Shown here: positions 43,616-52,871 of the stretch, one piece after another
How positions within the stretch are numbered: the first letter of the stretch is position 1
Layout: every line of letters begins with the position of its first letter
NCBI RefSeq assembly: GCF_035994185.1
Contig: NZ_CP108538.1
Coordinates: forward strand, 5,991,501 to 6,055,500
Reading direction: 5' to 3'
Source: Streptomyces sp. NBC_01217
GTDB taxonomy: Bacteria; Actinomycetota; Actinomycetes; Streptomycetales; Streptomycetaceae
Length of the DNA: 64,000 bases
Notes under the pieces: model-generated
Told to the model about the DNA's origin: nothing
Databases searched by the model: none
The model's input: the letters and a program-made list of their open reading frames with translations, nothing else
Made by a program: the position numbers and the translations under genes

Positions 43616-46027
43616 TTACTGGCATGCCTCGCAGGACTCGGGGTTTTCGAGGGAGCAGGCGATCGCGTCCGCGTCGGGAGCCGATGCCTGCTGTACGGGA
43701 ATGGAGGCGGCGGCCGCGGCCTGGCCGGATGCCGCGCGGGCGATCCGGGTCGCAGGGCGCGAACGCAGGTAGTACGTCGTCTTCAGCCCCTGCTTCCAGG
43801 CGTAGGCGTACATCGAGGAAAGCTTGCCGATCGTCGGCGTCTCCAGGAACAGGTTCAGCGACTGGCTCTGGTCGAGGAACGGCGTACGCGCCGCCGCCAT
43901 GTCGATCAGACCGCGCTGCGGGATCTCCCACGCCGTGCGGTACAACGCCCGTACGTCCTCCGGGATCCAGGCGAACCCCTGCACCGAGCCGCTCGCCTCG
44001 CGCAGTGCCTCACGGGTCCGTGCGTCCCACACGCCGAGCTTCTTCAGCTCGTCCACCAGATACGCGTTGACCTGGAGGAACTCACCGCTGAGCGTCTCGC
44101 GCTTGAAGAGGTTGGAGACCTGCGGCTCGATGCACTCGTACACACCCGCGATCGAGGCGATCGTCGCCGTCGGCGCGATGGCCAGCAGCAGCGAGTTGCG
44201 CATGCCGGTCTTCGCGACCCGGGCGCGCAGCGCGTCCCAGCGCTCCGGCCAGGTCAGCTCGGTGGCGTAGTGGTCGGGGTGCAGCACACCGCGGGCGGCG
44301 CGCGTCTGCGACCACGCGGGCAGCGGACCGGACCGCTCGGCGAGGTCGCAGGACGCCTCGTACGCGGCGAGCATGATCCGCTCGGAGATCTTCGTGGAGA
44401 GCGCGCGGGCCTCGGGGGAGTCGAAGGGCAGCCGCAGCTGGAAGAAGACGTCCTGGAGACCCATCGCACCCAGGCCGACCGGGCGCCACTTCGCATTGGA
44501 GCGGCCGGCCTGCTCGGTCGGGTAGAAGTTGATGTCGACGACCCGGTCGAGGAAGGTCACGGCGGTACGGACGGTCGCGTCCAGTCGCTCCCAGTCGATG
44601 CCACCGTCGGCGACGAACGCGCCGAGGTTGACCGAGCCCAGGTTGCAGACGGCCGTCTCGCCGTCGTCGGTGACTTCGAGGATCTCGGTGCACAGATTCG
44701 ACGAGTGGACCACACGGCCCGGCTCGGCGGTCTGGTTCGCGGTCCGGTTGGAGGCGTCCTTGAAGGTCATCCAGCCCTGACCGGTCTGCGCGAGGGTCCG
44801 CATCATCCGGCCGTACAGCTCACGCGCCGGCATCGACTTGCGGGCCAGGCCCTTGGCCTCGGCGGCCCGGTACGCGGCGTCGAACTCGTCGCCCCACAGG
44901 TCGACCAGCTCGGGCACGTCGGCGGGCGAGAACAGCGACCAGTCGCCGTCCGCGTCGACCCGGCGCATGAACTCGTCCGGGATCCAGTGCGCCAGGTTGA
45001 GGTTGTGCGTACGCCGCTGGTCCTCACCCGTGTTGTCGCGCAGCTCCAGGAACTCCTCGATGTCCGCGTGCCAGGTCTCCAGGTAGACGGCGGCGGCGCC
45101 CTTGCGGCGGCCGCCCTGGTTCACCGCGGCGACCGAGGCGTCGAGCGTCTTCAGGAACGGCACGATGCCGTTGGAGTGCCCGTTGGTGCCACGGATCAGC
45201 GAACCGCGGGCGCGGATCCGGGAGTAGGAGAGGCCGATGCCGCCCGCGTGCTTGGAGAGCCGCGCCACCTGGTGGTAGCGGTCGTAGATCGAGTCGAGCT
45301 CGTCCAGCGGCGAGTCCAGCAGATAGCAGGAGGACATCTGCGGGTGCCGGGTGCCGGAGTTGAAGAGCGTGGGGGAGGAGGGGAGGTAGTCGAGGCGGCT
45401 CATCAGCCCGTACAGCGCCGCGACCTCGTCCAGGGCGCGCTCGGAGTCGTCCTCGGCGAGTCCGGCCGCGACGCGCAGCATGAAGTGCTGGGGCGTCTCG
45501 ATGACCTGACGGGTGTGCGGGTGACGCAGCAGATAGCGGCTGTGCAGGGTCCGCAGCCCGAAGTAGCCGAAGCGGTCGTCGGCGCCGTCGGCGAGCGAAG
45601 CTTCCACCAGCGCGTCGAGGGCGGCCGCGTGCAGTACGACGAACTCGGCCGTACGGTCCGCGATCAGGCCCTCGCGGTGCCCGACGGCGACCGAGGCGGA
45701 GAAGGAGACCGCGCCCTGACCGGCAGCCTCGTCCGCGACGGAACGGGTCAGCAGTCTGGCGGCGAGCCGGGAGTAGGCGGGGTCCTCGGAGATCAGCCCC
45801 GCGGCGGCCTCGGTGGCCAGCGCGCGCAACTCCGCCTCGTCCGAACGGGCGTTGCGGCCGCGCAGCGCGGCGGCGGCGACGCGACCGGGGTCGGTGTCGG
45901 GCAGATCGACGGTGAGGTCGGTCAGGGTCCGCAGCAGTGCGGTCCCCGGTCCGTCGTGTGCGGTTGCCTCGGACTCGGCCGCTTCGGACACGGCGACTGA
46001 AGCCGGATCGACTGGCGCGATGGTCAC
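43616..46027 (-). CDS. nrdA: Class Ia ribonucleotide reductase large subunit NrdA
   Basis: An 803-residue reductase making dNDPs from NDPs. Active-site pieces include NSGTRHPQMSSCYLL (Cys), HAGGIGLSYSRIRARGS, NLCTEILEVTDDGETAVCNLGSVNLG in separate segments (NLCTEI and CNLGSVNLG) and the C-terminal thiol pair ENPESCEACQ that shuttles electrons from thioredoxin. I do not recognise an ATP-cone at the N terminus. GTG 46027 was chosen: GGGAG lies 9 bases upstream and the frame open before it crosses the riboswitch. Confidence 0.93.
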   Translation of the reverse strand: MTIAPVDPASVAVSEAAESEATAHDGPGTALLRTLTDLTVDLPDTDPGRVAAAALRGRNARSDEAELRALATEAAAGLISEDPAYSRLAARLLTRSVADEAAGQGAVSFSASVAVGHREGLIADRTAEFVVLHAAALDALVEASLADGADDRFGYFGLRTLHSRYLLRHPHTRQVIETPQHFMLRVAAGLAEDDSERALDEVAALYGLMSRLDYLPSSPTLFNSGTRHPQMSSCYLLDSPLDELDSIYDRYHQVARLSKHAGGIGLSYSRIRARGSLIRGTNGHSNGIVPFLKTLDASVAAVNQGGRRKGAAAVYLETWHADIEEFLELRDNTGEDQRRTHNLNLAHWIPDEFMRRVDADGDWSLFSPADVPELVDLWGDEFDAAYRAAEAKGLARKSMPARELYGRMMRTLAQTGQGWMTFKDASNRTANQTAEPGRVVHSSNLCTEILEVTDDGETAVCNLGSVNLGAFVADGGIDWERLDATVRTAVTFLDRVVDINFYPTEQAGRSNAKWRPVGLGAMGLQDVFFQLRLPFDSPEARALSTKISERIMLAAYEASCDLAERSGPLPAWSQTRAARGVLHPDHYATELTWPERWDALRARVAKTGMRNSLLLAIAPTATIASIAGVYECIEPQVSNLFKRETLSGEFLQVNAYLVDELKKLGVWDARTREALREASGSVQGFAWIPEDVRALYRTAWEIPQRGLIDMAAARTPFLDQSQSLNLFLETPTIGKLSSMYAYAWKQGLKTTYYLRSRPATRIARAASGQAAAAASIPVQQASAPDADAIACSLENPESCEACQ

Positions 46028-46151
46028 GTGGTGCTCTCCCTCGCTCGGCTCGGGGCCGGCGGGAGGCGGGGCAGCCGGGCAGAGGCGGGCCCGCGTCGGG
46101 GCAGCACTCCGTACGGCGTCCACCGGCCCATCCGCGAGGCCCGGACGTCTG

Positions 46152-46177
46152 GCATCCGGTTCGGTCGAGCCGGATGC
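46152..46177 (-). terminator. Hairpin in the nrdA leader (riboswitch expression platform)
   Basis: An 8-bp perfect stem GCATCCGG/CCGGATGC, extendable by one pair, directly downstream of the aptamer and 125 bases before the nrdA start. A candidate terminator for the riboswitch. Confidence 0.6.
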
Positions 46178-46300
46178 GCTGTCGGCAGGTCCTCGGACTT
46201 CCTGAGGGTGTGCAAAAGCACACCGAATACACCGTTGCGGGACAGTTCCGGATTCGCACCGGATTTCCCTGCGGCGACAGCGAGCACGAGCATACATGTG
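46178..46300 (-). ncRNA. Cobalamin riboswitch of the nrdAB operon
   Basis: On the minus strand the leader has the B12 aptamer landmarks in order: GCAGGGAAATCCGGTGCGAA, then TCCGGAACTGTCCCGCAACG, a variable hairpin (GTGTGCTTTTGCACAC) and the B12 box AGTCCGAGGACCTGCC. This is the known class of B12 riboswitch controlling the Streptomyces nrdABS operon, which shuts off the class Ia reductase when coenzyme B12 is available for the class II enzyme. Boundaries are approximate. Confidence 0.93.
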
Positions 46301-46396
46301 GGGGCCGCTGGATGAAGACGCCCCCACATGTTGTGTCGTGTCCCGTCGGCCGGGCCCGAGGGACAAGCCGTGCCATCCCCTCTCGGAGCAGACGAA

Positions 46397-46435
46397 CGGC
46401 CCGTCGCGCCCCGCTGAACGGGGCTCGACGGGCCG
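46397..46435 (-). terminator. Terminator after the permease gene
   Basis: A 17-bp nearly perfect stem (CGGCCCGTCGCGCCCCG against CGGGGCTCGACGGGCCG) with a 5-base loop, 23 bases after the stop of the SSF permease gene. Confidence 0.75.
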
Positions 46436-46458
46436 CTGCCGGACCGTGGGAAGGGCCG

Positions 46459-48093
46459 TCAGTGGCCGCCTCCCGGCGCCCCCGCCGTGGCCGGCGGGAG
46501 CTCCACCTGGACGCCCGGGTCGCCCGCGTCGGCCGTGTAGTCGGACGGGGAGGTCTCGTCGATCCCGACGGGTGCCTTCACGGCGTTCAGGACGAAGGTC
46601 AGCACCACCGTCACCACCACGTTCAGCACGAACGCGGTCAGACCGATGTAGCCGATCTCACCGATGCCCGGGATCGCCTTGGACGAGCCGCCGAAGTGCG
46701 CCTGGGTCGGGCTGGCGACCCCGTACGCGGCCAACGTCCCGTACACCATGCCGACCGCCCAGCCCGCGAGCAGCGCCCAGCGGTGGAACCAGCGGGTGAA
46801 CAGGCCGCCCACCAACGCCGGGAACGTCTGCAGGATCCAGATCCCGCCGAGCAGCTGGAAGTTGATCGCGACCGTCTTGTCCATGGTGAGGACGAAGGCG
46901 AGCGCACCGACCTTAACCAGCAGCGACACCAGCTTGGAGACCTTGGTCTCCTGCTCCGGGGTCGCGTCCGGCTTCAGGAAGTCCTTGTAGATGTTGCGGG
47001 TGAAGAGGTTCGCCGCGGCGATCGACATGATCGCGGCGGGCACCAGCGCGCCGATGCCGATGGCGGCGAACGCGACGCCCGCGAACCAGTCCGGGAACAT
47101 GTTCTCGAACAGCTGGGGGATGGCCAACTGCCCGTTGTCCACCTTGATCCCGGCGGCGATCGCCATGAAGCCGAGCAGCGCAAGCAGGCCCAGCATCAGC
47201 GAGTACAGCGGCAGGATCGTGGTGTTGCGCCGGATCACATTGCGGCTGCGGCTGGAGAGCGTGGCCGTGATCGAGTGCGGGTACATGAAGAGCGCCAGCG
47301 CCGAGCCCAGTGCCAGGGTGGCGTACGTCCACTGGCCCGCCGCCCCGGGCGCGAGGCCTGCCACCGGTTTGCCGGCTGCCTCGTTGACGGCGGAGAACTT
47401 CTCGCTCGCCCCGGCGAAGATGTCGTCGAAGCCGCCGAGTTTGATCGGGATGTAGATGATCGCCACCGCGATGACCAGGTAGATCAGCCCGTCCTTGACG
47501 AACGCGATCAGCGCGGGCGCCCGCAGGCCGGACGAGTAGGTGTACGCGGCGAGCACCGCGAACGCGATCAGCAGCGGCAGGTCCTTGATGAACCAGTTGG
47601 TGTTCTCGCCACCGCCGACGCCCATCACGTCCAGCACCGCCTGGATGCCGACGAGCTGGAGCGCGATGTACGGCATCGTGGCGAGGATGCCCGTGACGGC
47701 GACCGCCAGCGAGAGCCCCTTCGAGCCGAAGCGCCCGCGTACGAAGTCCGAGGTGGTCACGTACCCGTGCTTGTGCGAGACCGACCACAGCCGCGGCAGG
47801 AACGTGAAGATCAGCGGGTACACCAGGATGGTGTACGGCACGGCGAAGAATCCGGCCGCGCCCGCCGCGTAGATCGCCGCGGGAACGGCGACGAAGGTGT
47901 ACGCGGTGTACAGGTCGCCGCCGAGCAGGAACCAGGTGACCCAGGTCCCGAACGACCGTCCGCCCAGACCCCATTCGTCGAGGCTGGCGTTCTCGGCCTT
48001 GCGCCAGCGCGCCGCCAGGAAGCCCATGACCGTGACGGCCAGGAAGAAGAAGATGAAGACGCCGAGTGCGACGCCGTTCACGCCGTCCTTCAT
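46459..48093 (-). CDS. Sodium:solute symporter, monocarboxylate permease (MctP) type
   Basis: A 544-residue SSF transporter with about 13 hydrophobic helices. Family signatures are LGGRSFGTWVTWFLLGGDLY near the N terminus, GLRAPALIAFVKDGLIY, ALALFMYPHSITATLSSRSR and PAAIMSIAAANLFTRNIYKDF. The closest group I recognise is the MctP monocarboxylate uptake permease; acetate, pyruvate or lactate are likely substrates (inference). The C-terminal tail is acidic and Pro-rich. It overlaps the DUF3311 gene by 4 bases (ATGA), the standard partner of this group. Confidence 0.88.
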   Translation of the reverse strand: MKDGVNGVALGVFIFFFLAVTVMGFLAARWRKAENASLDEWGLGGRSFGTWVTWFLLGGDLYTAYTFVAVPAAIYAAGAAGFFAVPYTILVYPLIFTFLPRLWSVSHKHGYVTTSDFVRGRFGSKGLSLAVAVTGILATMPYIALQLVGIQAVLDVMGVGGGENTNWFIKDLPLLIAFAVLAAYTYSSGLRAPALIAFVKDGLIYLVIAVAIIYIPIKLGGFDDIFAGASEKFSAVNEAAGKPVAGLAPGAAGQWTYATLALGSALALFMYPHSITATLSSRSRNVIRRNTTILPLYSLMLGLLALLGFMAIAAGIKVDNGQLAIPQLFENMFPDWFAGVAFAAIGIGALVPAAIMSIAAANLFTRNIYKDFLKPDATPEQETKVSKLVSLLVKVGALAFVLTMDKTVAINFQLLGGIWILQTFPALVGGLFTRWFHRWALLAGWAVGMVYGTLAAYGVASPTQAHFGGSSKAIPGIGEIGYIGLTAFVLNVVVTVVLTFVLNAVKAPVGIDETSPSDYTADAGDPGVQVELPPATAGAPGGGH

Positions 48094-48344
48094 GCCGACG
48101 CACCCCCCTTGCGGGCGCGCTGGTCACGCTGCCACAGCTTGTACGCGACGACCGTGAGCGCGGTGGAGAGCAGCACCCAGAGCATCTGGTACCAGTAGAA
48201 GAACGGGATTCCGATGAAGGTGGGGTCCACCTTCGCGTACGAACTCACCCAGAGCATCGCCACGAACGGCGCGATGAGACAGAGGGCGATGACCACTCGC
48301 ACGGGTGTGACCGTGGGTGGTTTTCCTTCTGGGTCCGACGGCAT
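48090..48344 (-). CDS. DUF3311 small membrane protein
   Basis: An 84-residue protein with two membrane helices (VVIALCLIAPFVAMLWV and FFYWYQMLWVLLSTALTVVAY) and the DUF3311 core PTFIGIPFFYWYQ. It is always found next to SSF monocarboxylate permeases and is probably an accessory subunit. It starts the operon; its stop overlaps the permease ATG. Confidence 0.87.
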   Translation of the reverse strand: MPSDPEGKPPTVTPVRVVIALCLIAPFVAMLWVSSYAKVDPTFIGIPFFYWYQMLWVLLSTALTVVAYKLWQRDQRARKGGASA

Positions 48345-48570
48345 GGGGCGACTCCGTTCCCTAGCTGATCACCTGGTGTAATGCGCAGGAAATCTAGGGG
48401 AGGTTTCCGGTCAGCGTCATCCCCTGTCCGCATTGCGGTCCTGCAACGGTGACGTATCGCAGAGGTGCACGGGCCCGGAACCGATTCGGTTCACCCGGGT
48501 TTCGTGGAACTGCCCCCGGCCGGACGGCCACGCAGCCGGGTGCGGCCGTGGCCGCGGTGACCGGCCTGAA

Positions 48571-48610
48571 ATGAGTGGTGGCCGGGGAAGGTTCCCCGGC
48601 CACCACTCAT
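48571..48610 (-). terminator. Terminator of dasR
   Basis: A 19-bp perfect inverted repeat (ATGAGTGGTGGCCGGGGAA and its complement) with a 2-base loop, 30 bases after the dasR stop. The rest of the 48345-48639 gap shows no gene. Confidence 0.85.
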
Positions 48611-48639
48611 GCGCGTCCGCCCCCGCCGGGCGAACCGCG

Positions 48640-49503
<864 letters not shown>

Positions 49504-49561
49504 TTAGGTGTCGGTCCTATAACGGACGCGAGTGCACTTCTTATACACCCTTGACACCCCT

Positions 49562-49577
49562 AAAGGTCTAGGCCAAG
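49562..49577. promoter_or_regulatory. dre-like DasR site 1 upstream of dasA
   Basis: AAAGGTCTAGGCCAAG is an imperfect match to the dre consensus core TGGTCTAGACCA. It lies 107 bases before the dasA start, just after a TTGACA that may be a -35 box (49551-49556). Confidence 0.6.
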
Positions 49578-49585
49578 CTCCCGGT

Positions 49586-49601
49586 ACTGGTCTAAACCAT
49601 T
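49586..49601. promoter_or_regulatory. dre DasR site 2 upstream of dasA
   Basis: ACTGGTCTAAACCATT matches the dre consensus ACTGGTCTAGACCACT except at two or three positions. It lies 83 bases before the dasA start, the known location of DasR control. Confidence 0.88.
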
Positions 49602-49683
49602 AAAGGCCAGGTCCAGCCCCAGCAGTACTCGTCGAATGTCTTCGCGGTGGGCGGGGTTGCAGTATCCCTGAGGAGGGTTTGGC

Positions 49684-50964
49684 GTGAAGCGCAAGCTCAT
49701 CGCGGCGATCGGCGTCGCGGGCATGATGATCGGCCTCGCGGCGTGTGGGTCGGACGACGGCAGCGACAGCGGCAAGAAGACGGGCCCGGACAGCTACAAG
49801 GGTCAGACGCTGACCGTCTGGGCCATGGACGGCTCCACGCCTCCCGGCTGGACCAAGGACCTGACCGCGGCCTTCAAGAAGAAGACCGGCGCCACGCTGA
49901 AGTTCGAGACCCAGCAGTGGAACGGCATTCAGCAGAAGATCACCACGGCGCTCTCCGAGTCGACCCCGCCGGACGTCATCGAGGTCGGCAACACCCAGAC
50001 CCCCGCCTACGCGGCCACCGGTGGCCTCGCCGACCTGAGCGACCTCAAGAAGGAGATCGGCGGCGACTGGACCGAGGCCCTCAACGAGTCCTCGGTCTTC
50101 GACGGCAAGCAGTACGCCGCACCGTGGTACTTCGCCAACCGCGTCGTCATCTACAACAAGAAGGTCTGGGCCGACGCCGGCATCACGGACACCCCCAAGA
50201 CGCGTGACGAGTTCTTCAAGGACCTCGACGCCATCAAGAAGAAGGGCAAGGCCGAGCCGATCTACATGCCCGGCCAGAACTGGTACTTCTTCGACGGCCT
50301 GACCATCGGTCAGGGCGCGGACCTGGTGAAGAAGGAAGGCGACAAGTACGTCTCCAACCTCTCCGACCCCAAGGTCACCGCGGCCATGGAGCTCTACAAG
50401 AAGTACCAGTCCTACTCCAAGGCCCCCAAGGACAAGGACGAGGCCACCCCGCAGCAGGCCGAGGTCTTCGCCAAGGGCAACGTCGGCGCCTTCATCGGCA
50501 TGGGCTGGGAGGCCGGCACGGCCATCGCCGCCAACAAGGCCATCGAGGGCGACATCGGCTACTTCACCATCCCGGGTGAGACCGCCGAGAAGCCGGAGGG
50601 CGTCTTCCTCGGTGGCTCCAACTTCGCCGTCGCCGCGGGCAGCAAGAAGCAGGACCTCGCCAAGGAGTACCTGAAGCTCGCCCTGTCCGACCAGTTCGAG
50701 GGCGCGCTGGCGAAGGAGAACGGCGTCATCCCGAACAAGGAGTCGCTCAACTCCAACCTGACCGGCAACGCTGCGGCCGAGGCCGCCGCCCCGGCCGCCG
50801 CCGTCGGTGGCACCACCCCGCTCATCCCCGAGTGGGCCGCTGTCGAGAACGCTCCGAACCCGATCAAGAACTACATGACCGCGGTTCTGAACGGGAAGAC
50901 CCCGGAGGAAGCCGCCAAGGCGGCGGAGTCCGAGATCAACAAGCGTCTCTCGCAGAAGAGCTGA
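49684..50964 (+). CDS. dasA: Chitobiose/GlcNAc-binding lipoprotein DasA
   Basis: A 426-residue ABC-transporter binding protein. Lipoprotein signal MKRKLIAAIGVAGMMIGLAAC with the lipobox LAAC at residue 21. The mature part is a family 1 sugar-binding fold (LTVWAMDGSTPPGWTKDL, PPDVIEVGNTQTPAYAATGG, WYFANRVVIYNKKVW). GTG 49684 has GAGGAGG 8 bases upstream. It is the first gene of dasABCD, imports (GlcNAc)2 and is repressed by DasR through dre sites. The ATPase partner (MsiK in Streptomyces) is not in the window. Confidence 0.94.
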   Translation: MKRKLIAAIGVAGMMIGLAACGSDDGSDSGKKTGPDSYKGQTLTVWAMDGSTPPGWTKDLTAAFKKKTGATLKFETQQWNGIQQKITTALSESTPPDVIEVGNTQTPAYAATGGLADLSDLKKEIGGDWTEALNESSVFDGKQYAAPWYFANRVVIYNKKVWADAGITDTPKTRDEFFKDLDAIKKKGKAEPIYMPGQNWYFFDGLTIGQGADLVKKEGDKYVSNLSDPKVTAAMELYKKYQSYSKAPKDKDEATPQQAEVFAKGNVGAFIGMGWEAGTAIAANKAIEGDIGYFTIPGETAEKPEGVFLGGSNFAVAAGSKKQDLAKEYLKLALSDQFEGALAKENGVIPNKESLNSNLTGNAAAEAAAPAAAVGGTTPLIPEWAAVENAPNPIKNYMTAVLNGKTPEEAAKAAESEINKRLSQKS

Positions 50965-51039
50965 TCGCACGCGCCGGGGGGCGGGGACCGACCGCCCCCC
51001 GGCGCGCCCGCGTGACTCGACCGAACGGCCCAAGAAGAG

Positions 51040-52035
51040 ATGGCGAGCATGTCAGTGCAGACCGAACAAGTGGACTCGGTCCCGGCAGCCGGTGTCCGCA
51101 AGGACGCCGCACCTCCCGGCAGTCCAGCCGCCCTGCGAAAGAAGCGGGCCGGTGGCTCGGCCCCGTATCTGCTCCTCCTGCCCGCACTGCTCGCCACGGC
51201 GCTGCTGCTGGGCTACCCGCTGGTCAAGAACGGCATGCTGTCGTTCCAGAACCTCAACCCGCGCCAGCTGATCCAGCACCTGACCGAGTGGAACGGCGTC
51301 GACAACTACAAGGAAGTCCTGGGCAGTTCGGACTTCTGGAAGGTCGTCGAGCGTTCCATCTTCTTCACCGCCGCCAATGTCGTCCTGATCATGCTGCTCG
51401 GGGCCCTGGTCGGTCTGCTGCTCGCCCGCCTGGGCAAGAAGATGCGCCTGCTGCTGATGCTGGGCCTCGTCCTCGCCTGGGCCATGCCGATCATCGCCGC
51501 CACCACGGTGTACCAGTGGCTGTTCGCCCAGCGCTTCGGTGTCGTCAACTACGTGCTCGACAGCCTCGGCTGGCACTCGATGGCCGACTACAACTGGACG
51601 AGCAGCCAGTTCTCCACCTTCTCGCTGGTCACCCTGGTGATCGTCTGGCAGTCGATCCCGTTCGTGGCGATCAACCTGTACGCCGCGTCGACGACGATCC
51701 CCAAGGAGCTGTACGAGGCCGCCTCGCTCGACGGCGCAGGAGCCTGGAAGAGCTTCACCTCCGTGACGCTCCCGTTCCTCAAGCCGTTCCTGCTGGCCAC
51801 GACGTTCCTCGAAATCATCTGGGTCTTCAAGTCCTTCGCCCAGCTCTTCGCGATCAACGGCGGTGGCCCGGACCGGCTCACCGAGACCCTGCCCGTCTAC
51901 GCCTTCGTCGAGGGGGTCGGCAACCAGCACTTCGGCATGGGCGCCGCCATCTCGTTCCTGACGATCATCGTCCTGCTGGCGATGACCGCCTACTACCTGC
52001 GCACGGTACTGAAGCACGAGGAGGACGAACTGTGA
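51040..52035 (+). CDS. dasB: ABC sugar permease DasB
   Basis: A 331-residue MalF-type inner-membrane permease with six membrane helices; the first is LLLLPALLATALLLGYPLV. The EAA loop that contacts the ATPase reads ELYEAASLDGAGAWKSFTSV at about residues 224-243. ATG 51040 is used; ATG 51049 is an alternative nine bases later with better spacing from AAGAAGAG. It lies 75 bases after dasA and overlaps dasC by 4 bases. Confidence 0.93.
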   Translation: MASMSVQTEQVDSVPAAGVRKDAAPPGSPAALRKKRAGGSAPYLLLLPALLATALLLGYPLVKNGMLSFQNLNPRQLIQHLTEWNGVDNYKEVLGSSDFWKVVERSIFFTAANVVLIMLLGALVGLLLARLGKKMRLLLMLGLVLAWAMPIIAATTVYQWLFAQRFGVVNYVLDSLGWHSMADYNWTSSQFSTFSLVTLVIVWQSIPFVAINLYAASTTIPKELYEAASLDGAGAWKSFTSVTLPFLKPFLLATTFLEIIWVFKSFAQLFAINGGGPDRLTETLPVYAFVEGVGNQHFGMGAAISFLTIIVLLAMTAYYLRTVLKHEEDEL

Positions 52036-52862
52036 GGCGCTCACTGTTCGGCCGGATCTGGCCCAACGCGACGGCTGTCGTCCTCTTCGTAGGCTTCGCC
52101 TTCCCCGTCTACTGGATGTTCAGCACGGCGTTCAAACCGACCGGCGACATCATCACCGACACCCCGGTGTGGTTCCCGACCGAGATCACCTTCGAGCACT
52201 TCGAGAAGGCCGTACAGGCGGACCACTTCTGGACCCTGGTCGTCAACTCGCTCACCGTCACCCTGGTCTCCGTGTGTGCCTCGCTGGTGATCGCGCTGCT
52301 GGCGTCCTTCGCGATGGCACGCATGCGTTTCAAGGGCCGACGGGGCATCCTGCTGACCTTCATGGTGGCGCAGATGGCGCCCTGGGAAGTCATGGTCATC
52401 GCGGTCTACATGCTGGTCCGCGACTCGGACATGCTGAACAGCCTGGTCCCGCTGACGGCCTTCTACATGATGATGGTCCTGCCCTTCACCATCCTGACGC
52501 TGCGCGGCTACGTGGCCGCGGTGCCCAAGGAGCTGGAGGAGTCGGCGATGGTGGACGGCTGTACCCGTCCGCAGGCCTTCATGAAGGTGATCCTGCCGCT
52601 GCTCGGCCCGGGGCTGATGGCGACCTCGCTCTTCGGCTTCATCACCGCCTGGAACGAATTCCCGCTCGTCCTCATCCTCAACAAGGACATCGAGTCGCAG
52701 ACCCTGCCGCTCTGGCTCTCCCAGTTCCAGACCGCGTTCGGGGACGACTGGGGAGCGACCATGGCCGCTTCGTCGCTCTTCGCGATCCCGATCCTGGTCC
52801 TCTTCGTCTACTTGCAGCGCAAGGCCGTCAGCGGCCTCACCGACGGCGCCGTGAAGGGATAA
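52032..52862 (+). CDS. dasC: ABC sugar permease DasC
   Basis: A 276-residue MalG-type permease with six membrane helices. The EAA motif reads KELEESAMVDGCTRPQAFMK at about residues 164-183. GTG 52032 overlaps the dasB stop (GTGA), showing coupling. Together with DasB it forms the membrane channel for (GlcNAc)2. The next gene starts 9 bases after its stop. Confidence 0.93.
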   Translation: MRRSLFGRIWPNATAVVLFVGFAFPVYWMFSTAFKPTGDIITDTPVWFPTEITFEHFEKAVQADHFWTLVVNSLTVTLVSVCASLVIALLASFAMARMRFKGRRGILLTFMVAQMAPWEVMVIAVYMLVRDSDMLNSLVPLTAFYMMMVLPFTILTLRGYVAAVPKELEESAMVDGCTRPQAFMKVILPLLGPGLMATSLFGFITAWNEFPLVLILNKDIESQTLPLWLSQFQTAFGDDWGATMAASSLFAIPILVLFVYLQRKAVSGLTDGAVKG

Positions 52863-52871
52863 CACCGCTCC

